DNA from: JBFKMV01 sp041629655
GTDB lineage: Bacteria; Acidobacteriota; Polarisedimenticolia; Polarisedimenticolales; Polarisedimenticolaceae
Assembly (NCBI GenBank): GCA_041629655.1
Contig: JBFKMV010000059.1
Location: forward strand, 1-24,516
Reading direction: 5' to 3'
DNA: 24,516 bases
The first letter of the stretch is position 1. Each line of letters starts with the position of its first letter. Made by a program: the position numbers and the translations under genes. Below, piece after piece: positions 7,959-15,171 of the stretch. The notes below the pieces were generated by a model. That model ran no database searches. It saw only the letters and a list, made by a program, of their open reading frames with translations, and was not told the origin of the DNA.

Positions 7959-7985
7959 CCGGCGGCCCGCGGCGCTCAGGACGGG
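7949..7985. terminator. Inverted repeat spanning both stop codons of a convergent pair
   Basis: CCCGTCCTGA (7949-7958) and TCAGGACGGG (7976-7985) are perfect 10-bp inverted copies around a 17-nt GC-rich centre. Each arm contains the stop codon of one gene, so the hairpin ends both transcripts symmetrically. There is no T-tract, so this would be a bidirectional stem or an RNA-stabilising end rather than a classic intrinsic terminator. Confidence 0.4.
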
Positions 7986-9235
7986 GTCCGCTCCTCCCAG
8001 ATCCGGCACAGGTTGACGATCACCTCGACCGCCTTGTGCATGTCGTGGGTCGAGACCCACTCGTACCGCGAGTGGTAGTTGTGCTCGCCGGCGAAGATGT
8101 TGGGTGTCGGCAGCCCCATGAAGCTCAGCCGCGATCCGTCGGTGCCGCCGCGGACGGGGGTGCCGCGGACCTCGAGGCCCGCGCGGCGGATCGCCTCCTC
8201 GGCGCACTCGACCACCTCGGGGTGCCGGTCGAGCACCTCCTTCATGTTGCGGTACTGCTCCTCGACGGCGATCTCGACCGACGCGCCGGGGTGATCGGCC
8301 ACGGTCTCGTTCGCCAGGCGCTCCAGCAGGCGGTGCTTGTCCTGCAAGCCGGGAGTGTGGAAATCCCGCACCACGAACCTGACGGCCGTCTCGTCGACCG
8401 CGGCGCGCAGGGTGTACGGGTGGACGAAGCCGTCGTGCCCGTCGGTCGTCTCGGGGGACAGCTGCCCGGCCGGGAGCCGGTGCAGGAAGTCGGCGGCGAC
8501 CTTGATCGCGTTGACCATCCGGCCCTTGGCGTAGCCCGGGTGGGTGTTCAGGCCGCGAAACACGGCGGTCAGGGCGTCGGCCGAGAAGGTCTCGACCTGC
8601 AGCTCGCCGAGGGTCGAACCGTCCATGGTGTAGGCGCAGCGCGCGCCGAACCGCTCCACGTCGAAGTGCTTCGTGCCCTGGCCGATCTCCTCGTCCGGGG
8701 TGAAGCCGATGCGGACCGGCCCGCGCGGGATCTCGGGGTGCGCCAGCAGGTACTCCACGGCGCCCATGATCTCGGCCACGCCGGCCTTGTTGTCCGCCCC
8801 CAGCAGGGTCGTGCCCGAGGCGGTGATGATGTCGTTGCCGAGCTGCTCCTCGAGCGCCGGGTTGTCGGCGAGGCGGATCACGGCGCTCGGGTCGTCCGGC
8901 AGCACGAGGTCCTGACCGCGGTAGTTCTCGTGCACGATCGGCTTGACGTTCCGGCCGCTCATCTCGGGCGAGGTGTCGACGTGGGCGATGAAGCCGATCA
9001 CCGGGACGTCCGCCTTGGCGGTGGTGCCCGGCAGCGTGCCGAACACGTACCCGTGCTCGTCGATTCCGGCGTCCTCGACGCCCAGCTCGTGCAGCTCGTC
9101 GACCAGCAGGCGCAGCAGCTCGAGCTGCCCCGGCGTGCTGGGGTAGGAGTCGGAGCCCTCGCTGGAACGCGTGTCGATCTTCACGTAGCGCAGGAAACGC
9201 TCGACGCAACCGGTGCGGATCGGTGTCTCGGACAT
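7976..9235 (-). CDS. pepT: Peptidase T (tripeptide aminopeptidase)
   Basis: 419-aa cytosolic di-zinc M20B aminopeptidase that removes N-terminal residues from tripeptides. Metal-site and catalytic motifs are all present: Ala-His-Val-Asp-Thr-Ser with His85 and Asp87, Gly-Ala-Asp-Asn-Lys-Ala with the bridging Asp148, Pro-Asp-Glu-Glu-Ile-Gly with Glu182/Glu183, Tyr-Thr-Met-Asp-Gly with Asp205, and the C-terminal Glu-His-Asn-Tyr-His with His385. The lid (dimerisation) domain lies between about 210 and 320. Length is typical of PepT. The ATG at 9233-9235 is preceded by GAGGAG with a 7-nt gap. It is divergent from kdsB and convergent with the small helical gene. No unusual residues were noticed. 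Confidence 0.95.
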   Translation of the reverse strand: MSETPIRTGCVERFLRYVKIDTRSSEGSDSYPSTPGQLELLRLLVDELHELGVEDAGIDEHGYVFGTLPGTTAKADVPVIGFIAHVDTSPEMSGRNVKPIVHENYRGQDLVLPDDPSAVIRLADNPALEEQLGNDIITASGTTLLGADNKAGVAEIMGAVEYLLAHPEIPRGPVRIGFTPDEEIGQGTKHFDVERFGARCAYTMDGSTLGELQVETFSADALTAVFRGLNTHPGYAKGRMVNAIKVAADFLHRLPAGQLSPETTDGHDGFVHPYTLRAAVDETAVRFVVRDFHTPGLQDKHRLLERLANETVADHPGASVEIAVEEQYRNMKEVLDRHPEVVECAEEAIRRAGLEVRGTPVRGGTDGSRLSFMGLPTPNIFAGEHNYHSRYEWVSTHDMHKAVEVIVNLCRIWEERTPS

Positions 9236-9308
9236 GAGAATCTCCTCGGTCGACCCGCGACGCCGGCCGCGGTCGTGGAGGATTCTTGCACATGTCGCCG
9301 GGAGCCTC

Positions 9309-9338
9309 TTGCCCCGCCACCGAGGCCTGCGCTACCAT
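9309..9338 (+). promoter_or_regulatory. Promoter of the kds operon
   Basis: TTGCCC (9309-9314) and TACCAT (9333-9338) are separated by 18 bp, in the pepT-kdsB intergenic region. Predicted start is near 9345, about 40 nt before the kdsB ATG. This would be the leading promoter for kdsB through lapA. Confidence 0.5.
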
Positions 9339-9339
9339 G

Positions 9340-9374
9340 CAGCGTCGCGGCGGGATTGTTCGCGCGCGACGCTG
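9340..9374 (+). repeat. 10-bp inverted repeat in the kdsB leader
   Basis: CAGCGTCGCG (9340-9349) and CGCGACGCTG (9365-9374) are perfect inverted copies with a 15-nt centre. They lie between the -10 element and the GGGAA ribosome site at 9374-9378, so this could be an operator or a leader hairpin touching the Shine-Dalgarno. Confidence 0.5.
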
Positions 9375-9384
9375 GGAATCCTGA

Positions 9385-10173
9385 ATGATCCACGCCCTCG
9401 GCGTCATTCCGGCCCGCTTCGCATCCACCCGGTTCCCCGGTAAGCCCCTCGCTCCCCTCGCTGGCAGGACCCTGGTGGAAGAGGTGTGGCGTCGGTCCTC
9501 CGCCGCCGCGCGTCTGCAACGCCTGATCATCGCCACCGACGACGGGCGGATCGCCGACACCGCGCGGTCGTTCGGCGCCGAGGTCTCGATGACGTCGTCG
9601 GCGCATCGCTCCGGAACCGATCGCGTCGCGGAGGTCGTCGAACGGATCGGCGGCCGCTGGGACGTGGTGCTCAACATCCAGGGCGACGAGGCGTTGCTGA
9701 CGCCGAGCAGCCTCGATCGGCTGGTGGCGGCGTTCGAGGGCGGCCGGCCGCCCGAGCTGGCCACGCTGGCGGAGCCGCTCGAGCGCGTCGACGAGCTGTT
9801 CGATCCCAACGTGGTCAAGGTCGTGACGGCCGCCGACGGGCGGGCGTTGTATTTCTCCCGCTCCCCGGTTCCGTACCACCGCGGCGGGGCGGAACGGCTT
9901 TCCCCGGACTTTCGCGAGCAGCTGGCCGCGCGGCCGGGCGGTCTCGGGGGGTACCTCAAGCACCAGGGCATCTACGCCTACCGGCCGGACGTGCTGCTGG
10001 CCGTCACGCGGCTCGAACCCTCGCCGCTGGAGCTCGACGAGGGGCTGGAGCAGCTGCGCGCGCTCGAGGCGGGCTACGCGATCCGCGTGCTGATGTCGGA
10101 TTTTCGATCGCAGGGAGTGGATACACCGGCCGATCTGGAACGAGTCGCGGAACTCTTGGGGGAAGCACCGTGA
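9385..10173 (+). CDS. kdsB: CMP-Kdo synthetase (3-deoxy-manno-octulosonate cytidylyltransferase)
   Basis: 262-aa cytoplasmic enzyme that activates Kdo with CTP to CMP-Kdo, the donor for the LPS inner core. Motifs are the nucleotide-binding Ile-Pro-Ala-Arg-Phe-Ala-Ser-Thr-Arg-Phe-Pro-Gly-Lys-Pro-Leu near residues 8-22, Ser-Ala-His-Arg-Ser-Gly-Thr-Asp-Arg-Val at about 72-81, Asn-Ile-Gln-Gly-Asp-Glu (metal-binding Asp), Tyr-Phe-Ser-Arg-Ser-Pro-Val-Pro-Tyr, Lys-His-Gln-Gly-Ile-Tyr-Ala-Tyr and Gly-Val-Asp-Thr-Pro-Ala-Asp-Leu near the end. Length is close to the usual 250 aa. The ATG at 9385 has GGGAA 6 nt upstream. First gene of the Kdo operon; its TGA overlaps the GTG of pyrG by 4 nt, which couples the CTP-using and CTP-making enzymes. 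Confidence 0.96.
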   Translation: MIHALGVIPARFASTRFPGKPLAPLAGRTLVEEVWRRSSAAARLQRLIIATDDGRIADTARSFGAEVSMTSSAHRSGTDRVAEVVERIGGRWDVVLNIQGDEALLTPSSLDRLVAAFEGGRPPELATLAEPLERVDELFDPNVVKVVTAADGRALYFSRSPVPYHRGGAERLSPDFREQLAARPGGLGGYLKHQGIYAYRPDVLLAVTRLEPSPLELDEGLEQLRALEAGYAIRVLMSDFRSQGVDTPADLERVAELLGEAP

Positions 10174-11846
10174 GGTCTCGAAGCAACAGAACCACGAAGT
10201 ACATCTTTGTCACGGGCGGAGTCGTCTCGTCGCTGGGCAAGGGGCTGGCGGCCGCGTCGATCGGTCGGATCCTGGAGGGTCGCGGGTTCAAGGTCTGCCT
10301 GCAGAAGCTCGACCCGTACATCAACGTCGATCCCGGCACGATGAGCCCGTTCCAGCACGGCGAGGTGTTCGTGACCGACGACGGCACCGAGACCGACCTC
10401 GACCTCGGCCACTACGAGCGCTTCACGTCGATGATCGCCTGTCGCGACCACAACTTCACGACGGGCAAGGTCTACGCTTCGGTGATCGAGAAGGAGCGGC
10501 GCGGCGACTACCTCGGCGCCACGGTGCAGGTGATCCCCCACATCACCGACGAGATCAAGGATTCGATCCTCAAGGTCTCCGAGGGCGTCGACATCCAGCT
10601 CGTCGAGATCGGCGGCACGGTCGGTGATATCGAGTCCCTGCCGTTCCTCGAGGCGATCCGGCAGTTCCGGCTCGACGTCGGCCGGACCAACGCGATCTTC
10701 GTCCACCTCACGCTGGTCCCGTACATCGCCGCCTCGGGCGAGCTGAAGACCAAGCCGACCCAGCACTCGGTGCGCGAGCTGCGCGAGATCGGGATCCAGC
10801 CCGACATCCTGCTCTGCCGCTGCGACCGGCCGTTGCCGGTGGAGCTGAAAAAGAAGATCGCCCTGTTCTGCAACCTGGGCGAGGACGCCGTGATCGCCGC
10901 GCAGGACGTCGACTCGATCTACGACGTTCCGCTGTACCTCTCGGCCGAGGGCATCGACGAGATCATCATGAAGTTCCTCGATCTGCCCTACCGGCGCAAG
11001 GACCTGACCCGGTGGGAGGAGCTGGTCCACAAGATCAAGCACCCGCGCGACGAGGTCACGATCGGCATCGTCGGCAAGTACGTGGCCTACGAGGACTCCT
11101 ACAAGTCGCTCAACGAGGCGTTGCTGCACGGTGGCGTGGCCAACGACGTCAAGGTCCGACTGAAGTGGATCGAGGCCGAGGACATGGTCAACGGCAAGCT
11201 CGAATCCGAGCTGGAGCGCGTGGACGGGATCCTGATCCCGGGCGGCTTCGGCATCCGCGGCGTGGCCGGGATGATCGAGGCGGTGCGCTACGCGCGCGAA
11301 CGGAAGGTCCCGTACTTCGGCATCTGTCTGGGCCTGCAGTGCGCGGTGATCGAGTGCGCGCGCAACCTGGCCGCCCTGGAGGGCGCGGACTCGACGGAGT
11401 TCGACGAGGACTGCGACCACCGCGTGATCTACAAGCTGCGCGATTTGCTGGGCGTGGACGACATGGGCGGCACGATGCGACTGGGCGCCTACCCGACCGA
11501 TCTGGCGAAGGACTCGTTCGCGCGGTCGGCCTACGGCGAGGCGAAGATCTCCGAGCGGCACCGCCACCGCTACGAGGTCAACCAGGAGTTCCTGCCGCAG
11601 CTCGAGGCCGCCGGGCTGCGCGTCACGGGCCGCTCTCCGGACGGCAAGTTCGTGGAGATCGTGGAGTACGCCGGCCACCCGTGGTTCTTGGCCTGCCAGT
11701 TCCACCCCGAGTACAAGTCGCGGCCGCTGTCGCCGCACCCGTTGTTCCGCGAGTTCATCGCCGCGGCGTATCGCTGCCGCCGCGACAAGCGGGAGGCCCC
11801 ATCGGCCGAGACCCGGAATGCCGTCGTCGCGGATACGCATCGCTGA
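10170..11846 (+). CDS. pyrG: CTP synthase
   Basis: 558-aa enzyme that aminates UTP to CTP using glutamine. The N-terminal synthetase domain starts with Lys-Tyr-Ile-Phe-Val-Thr-Gly-Gly-Val-Val-Ser-Ser-Leu-Gly-Lys-Gly (about 10-25) and contains Lys-Leu-Asp-Pro-Tyr-Ile-Asn-Val-Asp-Pro-Gly-Thr-Met. The C-terminal class I glutaminase domain shows Gly-Ile-Cys-Leu-Gly with nucleophile Cys386, and Phe-His-Pro-Glu with His512 and Glu514. The start is GTG at 10170 (GGGGGA upstream), within the GTGA overlap with the kdsB stop; upstream open frame is kdsB shadow. The 3' end overlaps kdsA by 29 nt. In Kdo operons pyrG supplies CTP for KdsB, and this arrangement is known from other Gram-negatives. Confidence 0.97.
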   Translation: MRSRSNRTTKYIFVTGGVVSSLGKGLAAASIGRILEGRGFKVCLQKLDPYINVDPGTMSPFQHGEVFVTDDGTETDLDLGHYERFTSMIACRDHNFTTGKVYASVIEKERRGDYLGATVQVIPHITDEIKDSILKVSEGVDIQLVEIGGTVGDIESLPFLEAIRQFRLDVGRTNAIFVHLTLVPYIAASGELKTKPTQHSVRELREIGIQPDILLCRCDRPLPVELKKKIALFCNLGEDAVIAAQDVDSIYDVPLYLSAEGIDEIIMKFLDLPYRRKDLTRWEELVHKIKHPRDEVTIGIVGKYVAYEDSYKSLNEALLHGGVANDVKVRLKWIEAEDMVNGKLESELERVDGILIPGGFGIRGVAGMIEAVRYARERKVPYFGICLGLQCAVIECARNLAALEGADSTEFDEDCDHRVIYKLRDLLGVDDMGGTMRLGAYPTDLAKDSFARSAYGEAKISERHRHRYEVNQEFLPQLEAAGLRVTGRSPDGKFVEIVEYAGHPWFLACQFHPEYKSRPLSPHPLFREFIAAAYRCRRDKREAPSAETRNAVVADTHR

Positions 11847-12645
11847 CGGGATCGAGGTCGGGGGCGGCGCGCCGCTGCTGATCATCGCGGGTCCCGACCT
11901 GATCGAGGGTGCGGAGCACGCGCTGCGCATGGCCGGGGCGCTGGCCGAGATCGCGGCCGCGCGCGGCGTTCCGCTGGTCTACAAGTCCTCGTTCGACAAG
12001 GCCAACCGGACCTCGGTCGATTCCCCGCGCGGGCCCGGTCTCGAGACCGGCCTCGACGTGCTCGGCCGGGTCAAGCGCGAGACCGGCCTGCCGGTGACCA
12101 CGGACTTCCACACGCCGGACCAGGCCGCGCGACTGGCGCCGGTGGTCGACCTGCTGCAGGTGCCCGCGTTCCTGTGCCGCCAGACCGACATGCTCGTCGC
12201 CGCGGGGCGCACCGGGCGGGCGGTCAACGTCAAGAAGGGCCAGTTCCTGGCGCCGGCCGATGCCGAGCACGTGACCGGCAAGGTGCGCTCCACCGGGAAC
12301 GAAGCGGTGATGATCACCGAGCGCGGGAGCGCGTTCGGCTACCACAACCTTGTCGTCGACTTCCGCTCGATCGTGCGCATGCGGGAGCTCGGGATCCCGG
12401 TGTGTTTCGACGCGACGCACTCGGTGCAGCTGCCGAGCGGCCAGGGTGGCGTCTCGGGCGGGGAACGCGGGTTGATCGAGCCCCTGGCCCGGGCCGCGGT
12501 GGCGGTGGGCGTGGACGCGCTGTTCTTCGAGGTCCACGACGACCCCGAGCGCGCGCCCTGCGACGGGCCGAACCAGCTCCGGCTCGAGGACTTTCCGGGG
12601 TTGCTCGACCGCCTGTTGACCCTCGACCGCGCGAGCCGCGGATGA
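11818..12645 (+). CDS. kdsA: Kdo-8-phosphate synthase
   Basis: 275-aa aldolase that condenses phosphoenolpyruvate with arabinose-5-phosphate. Recognisable motifs: Ser-Ser-Phe-Asp-Lys-Ala-Asn-Arg-Thr-Ser (about 57-66) with the Arg-Gly-Pro-Gly loop, Thr-Asp-Phe-His, Lys-Lys-Gly-Gln-Phe-Leu-Ala-Pro, Glu-Arg-Gly-Ser-Ala-Phe-Gly-Tyr, Phe-Asp-Ala-Thr-His-Ser-Val-Gln, and Cys-Asp-Gly-Pro-Asn near the end. The odd point is the N-terminal motif Ala-Gly-Pro-Asp27-Leu-Ile-Glu: metal-dependent enzymes have Cys at this position and metal-independent ones Asn, but here it is Asp. The ATG at 11818 lies inside pyrG (29-nt overlap), and the TGA overlaps the ATG of the lipoprotein gene by 4 nt. The family assignment is firm; the metal class is open. 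Confidence 0.95.
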   Translation: MPSSRIRIADGIEVGGGAPLLIIAGPDLIEGAEHALRMAGALAEIAAARGVPLVYKSSFDKANRTSVDSPRGPGLETGLDVLGRVKRETGLPVTTDFHTPDQAARLAPVVDLLQVPAFLCRQTDMLVAAGRTGRAVNVKKGQFLAPADAEHVTGKVRSTGNEAVMITERGSAFGYHNLVVDFRSIVRMRELGIPVCFDATHSVQLPSGQGGVSGGERGLIEPLARAAVAVGVDALFFEVHDDPERAPCDGPNQLRLEDFPGLLDRLLTLDRASRG

Positions 12646-13103
12646 CGCGTCGGCGGCCGCTGCCGGCGGTGCTGCTGTTGGTCCTGCTCGCCGGCTGCCG
12701 CGGCGCGGCCCCGCCGGCCGAGGTCGCCCCGGCGCTGGCGCTGTTCGGGCTGGCCGGGCCCGAGGACCCCGGGCGCGCCGAGCTGGCGCAGGTGATCGAC
12801 GACTCGCTGCTCGAGCACGACAACCCGGCGTTGCTGGACGCGCTCGACCGCCTGCCGCAGGCGGCGCCTCCCGAGATCCTGCGTGTCGAGCCGCTGCCGG
12901 GGCTGGGGCGCGTCGCCGTCGATCTGCGCGCGGCGTTGCCGGGCGGCGCCAGCGCCGACTACTCGGTCCAGACGGCGCTGCGCGCGGACGGCGCGTGGCG
13001 TGTGGTGTGGTTCCAGGGGCCCGGCGTGGACTGGCCCGGGCGTCCGGCCCCGCGAGGTGCGGGACCCGGCAGCTCGGCCGTGCCGGAAGGGCCGCCGCGT
13101 TGA
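12642..13103 (+). CDS. Lipoprotein of unknown function inside the Kdo operon
   Basis: 153 aa with a textbook lipoprotein signal: Thr-Arg-Arg-Arg, a Leu/Val core, then the lipobox Leu-Ala-Gly-Cys with Cys19. After processing it should be membrane-anchored on the periplasmic side. The mature part is acidic in its first third (a short helix with Leu-Ala-Gln-Val-Ile-Asp-Asp-Ser-Leu-Leu-Glu), then looks strand-rich (Leu-Arg-Val-Glu-Pro, Arg-Val-Ala-Val-Asp-Leu, Trp-Arg-Val-Val-Trp-Phe) and ends in a Pro/Gly-rich tail. Its ATG overlaps the kdsA stop (ATGA), so it is translated from the operon. I do not recognise the fold. The location hints at a role in LPS assembly or envelope structure, which is inference only. 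Confidence 0.8.
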   Translation: MTRRRPLPAVLLLVLLAGCRGAAPPAEVAPALALFGLAGPEDPGRAELAQVIDDSLLEHDNPALLDALDRLPQAAPPEILRVEPLPGLGRVAVDLRAALPGGASADYSVQTALRADGAWRVVWFQGPGVDWPGRPAPRGAGPGSSAVPEGPPR

Positions 13104-13110
13104 TCCGGGG

Positions 13111-13116
13111 TAAGAT
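13111..13116 (+). promoter_or_regulatory. Possible internal -10 element upstream of kdsD
   Basis: TAAGAT lies in the 25-bp gap between the lipoprotein gene and kdsD. Transcription from it would begin only about 6 nt before the ATG at 13129, giving an almost leaderless message. No -35 at the right distance is visible, so the support is weak. Confidence 0.28.
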
Positions 13117-13128
13117 GTCCGCCGAGCC

Positions 13129-14145
13129 ATGAGTGCCCGTTCCCAGTCGTCCGATCCGCCCGGCGAGCCCGCCGTCGAGCCCGCGGCTCGCCCGCGGGAC
13201 ACGGCGCGGCGCGTGCTCGAGATCGAGTCGCGCGCGCTCTCCGAGCTGGGGCGCGGCGTCGACGAGTCCTTCGACCGCGCGGTCGAGCTGCTGACCGGGT
13301 GCAGCGGCCGGGTGATCGTCACCGGAATGGGCAAGTCGGGGATCATCTGCCAGAAGATCGCCGCCACGCTGTCGTCGACCGGCAGCCCGGCGTATTTCAT
13401 GCACCCGGCCGAGGCGTTGCACGGCGATCTGGGGATGCTCGTCTCCGGGGACGTGCTGCTGGCCGTCTCGAACTCCGGCGAGACCCAGGAGATCGTACGT
13501 CTGCTGGAGCTGGTCCGACGGCTGGGCGCGCGGATCATCGGCCTGAGCGGCAACACGGAGTCCACGCTGGCCCGGCACGCGGACGTGCACCTCGAGGTGG
13601 GGGTCGCCGAGGAGGCCTGCAACCTCGACCTGGTGCCGACCGCCTCGACGACGGCCGCGATGGCGATGGGCGATGCCCTGGCGATCGCGTGCTACGAGCA
13701 GCGCGGCTTCTCCGCCACCGACTTCGCGCGCTTCCACCCCGGCGGCCGGCTGGGCCGCAAGCTGCTGACCGTGGACGACCTGATGCATCGCGCGGACGAG
13801 CTGCCCGCGGTCCTCGAGACCGCCTCGATGCACGAGACCGTGGAGGAGATGTCGGCCAAGCGCCTCGGCATGACCTGCGTCGTCGACGAGCAGGGCCGGC
13901 TCGCCGGCGTGGTCACCGACGGTGACCTGCGCCGGCGCATGCTCCGCACCAACGAGCCGCTGCGGGGCACTGCGCGGGACGCGATGACCCGCACTCCGCT
14001 GACCATCGAGCCCGGAGCGCTGGCCTCGGAGGCGTTGCGGCTGATGGAGGACCGGCGCGTGACCTCGCTGCCGGTGATCGACCCCGAGCGCCGGCTGCTG
14101 GGCGTGATCCAGATCCACGACCTGTGGCGCACGGAGCTGTTCTAG
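13129..14145 (+). CDS. kdsD: Arabinose-5-phosphate isomerase (KpsF/GutQ family)
   Basis: 338-aa enzyme that converts ribulose-5-phosphate to arabinose-5-phosphate, the first committed step to Kdo. The SIS domain occupies roughly residues 45-185, with Thr-Gly-Met-Gly-Lys-Ser-Gly at 65-71, His-Pro-Ala-Glu-Ala-Leu-His-Gly-Asp at 92-100, Ser-Asn-Ser-Gly-Glu-Thr at 114-119, and Pro-Thr-Ala-Ser-Thr-Thr at about 170-175. Phe-His-Pro-Gly-Gly-Arg-Leu-Gly (202-209) joins it to two CBS domains (about 213-275 and 280-338). This SIS-CBS-CBS order and length are standard. The first 22 residues are Pro/Ser/Glu-rich and may be disordered. The ribosome site is weak. The TAG is directly followed by the GTG of kdsC with no gap. 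Confidence 0.95.
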   Translation: MSARSQSSDPPGEPAVEPAARPRDTARRVLEIESRALSELGRGVDESFDRAVELLTGCSGRVIVTGMGKSGIICQKIAATLSSTGSPAYFMHPAEALHGDLGMLVSGDVLLAVSNSGETQEIVRLLELVRRLGARIIGLSGNTESTLARHADVHLEVGVAEEACNLDLVPTASTTAAMAMGDALAIACYEQRGFSATDFARFHPGGRLGRKLLTVDDLMHRADELPAVLETASMHETVEEMSAKRLGMTCVVDEQGRLAGVVTDGDLRRRMLRTNEPLRGTARDAMTRTPLTIEPGALASEALRLMEDRRVTSLPVIDPERRLLGVIQIHDLWRTELF

Positions 14146-14694
14146 GTGCGGCCGGAGGTGTCCGGGGAGGTGCTGGAGCGGGCCGGGCGGATCCGCTACG
14201 TCTTCATGGACGTCGACGGCGTGCTGACCGACGGCAAGCTGTACTTCGACGCCGCAGGCCAGGAGTGGAAGACCTTCCACACCCACGACGGCCACGGCAT
14301 CCGGATGGGCCAGCGGGCCGGCCTGTCGTTCGGGTTGATCTCGGGTCGCGAGTCGCCGGTGGTCGAGCGTCGCGCGCGGGAGCTGGAGATCGGCGAGGTG
14401 CATCAGAAGATCTTCGACAAGCGCCGGCGGCTGAACGAGATCCTGGCGCGGCTCGGCCTGGCCGCCGAGCAGGTGTGTTACATCGGAGACGACCTGATCG
14501 ATCTCCCGGTGATGCGGCACGTCGGGCTCGCGGTCGCGCCGGCCGACGCGCTGCCCGAGGTGGCCGGGGCGGCGCATTGGGTCACGCAGCGCGAGGGCGG
14601 CCGCGGCGCGGTTCGTGAGACGATCGATCTCCTGCTGCGCGCCCAGGGCCAGTGGGAGAAGGTGACCGGGCGCTACTTCGGCCCGGCATCCTGA
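14146..14694 (+). CDS. kdsC: Kdo-8-phosphate phosphatase
   Basis: 182-aa cap-less HAD phosphatase that hydrolyses Kdo-8-P to Kdo. The nucleophile motif Met-Asp-Val-Asp-Gly-Val-Leu-Thr-Asp-Gly starts at residue 21, with Asp22 as nucleophile and Asp24 as acid/base. Ser-Gly-Arg-Glu-Ser (motif II), Lys-Ile-Phe-Asp-Lys (motif III Lys) and Gly-Asp-Asp-Leu-Ile-Asp (motif IV) follow in order. Length fits the KdsC tetramer-forming subclass. The GTG at 14146 abuts the kdsD stop codon, so translation is probably coupled. A 24-nt gap separates it from lapA. In many Gram-negatives lptC follows here, but that gene is not present in this window. Confidence 0.94.
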   Translation: MRPEVSGEVLERAGRIRYVFMDVDGVLTDGKLYFDAAGQEWKTFHTHDGHGIRMGQRAGLSFGLISGRESPVVERRARELEIGEVHQKIFDKRRRLNEILARLGLAAEQVCYIGDDLIDLPVMRHVGLAVAPADALPEVAGAAHWVTQREGGRGAVRETIDLLLRAQGQWEKVTGRYFGPAS

Positions 14695-14718
14695 AGGCCC
14701 GGCGAGGGAGGGGCGATC

Positions 14719-15171
14719 ATGCGCGTACTGGTCACGGTGATGATCGTGGCGTTCATCAGCGGCCTGCTGGTGTTCCTGTACTACAACTCGGAGAAGACCG
14801 TCCCGATCGAGATCGGCGGGACGCTGTATCCCGAGGTGCCGGTGTTCCTGGTGGTCGTGCTGGCGTCGCTGGGAACGATCCTGTTCGTGGGGATCATCGC
14901 CGTGGCGGAGGGCGCCAACATCCGGCTCGCCAACCGGCGCCTGCGCAAGGAGATCCACCAGCTCGAGACGGAGATCAACTACCTCAGGACGCAGCCCGCG
15001 TCCGAGATCGCCGAGCGCGGCGCGGCCCCCGCGGCGCCGCGTGACGCGGACCGCAAGGACTCGGGCTCGCGCAGCGGCCCGCTCGTGCCCTCGAGCGCCC
15101 CGGTCTACGGGACCGAGGACGACCGCGACGCGGACGACGACGACATCTACTCGGGGGGTCGGGCGGTCTAG
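14719..15171 (+). CDS. LapA-domain (DUF1049) inner-membrane protein
   Basis: 150-aa protein with two membrane segments (about residues 3-22 and 41-63), flanking a short loop with the LapA-like Tyr-Tyr-Asn-Ser-Glu and Val-Pro-Ile-Glu-Ile. A basic coiled coil follows (about 65-92; Asn-Arg-Arg-Leu-Arg-Lys-Glu, then Leu-Glu-Thr-Glu-Ile), and then a long polar tail that becomes strongly acidic (a run of Asp near 138-142). In proteobacteria LapA works with LapB to control LpxC turnover and LPS level; no lapB is seen here. ATG at 14719 has GGAGGGG upstream. The position after kdsC suggests an LPS-related role. Its TAG shares the CTAG tetranucleotide with the stop of the convergent DUF4388 gene. Confidence 0.8.
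   Translation: MRVLVTVMIVAFISGLLVFLYYNSEKTVPIEIGGTLYPEVPVFLVVVLASLGTILFVGIIAVAEGANIRLANRRLRKEIHQLETEINYLRTQPASEIAERGAAPAAPRDADRKDSGSRSGPLVPSSAPVYGTEDDRDADDDDIYSGGRAV

Noticed and set aside
9486..10169. Upstream extension of the pyrG frame
   Set aside because: It overlaps kdsB in another frame. The CTP synthase N-terminus aligns just after the GTG at 10170.
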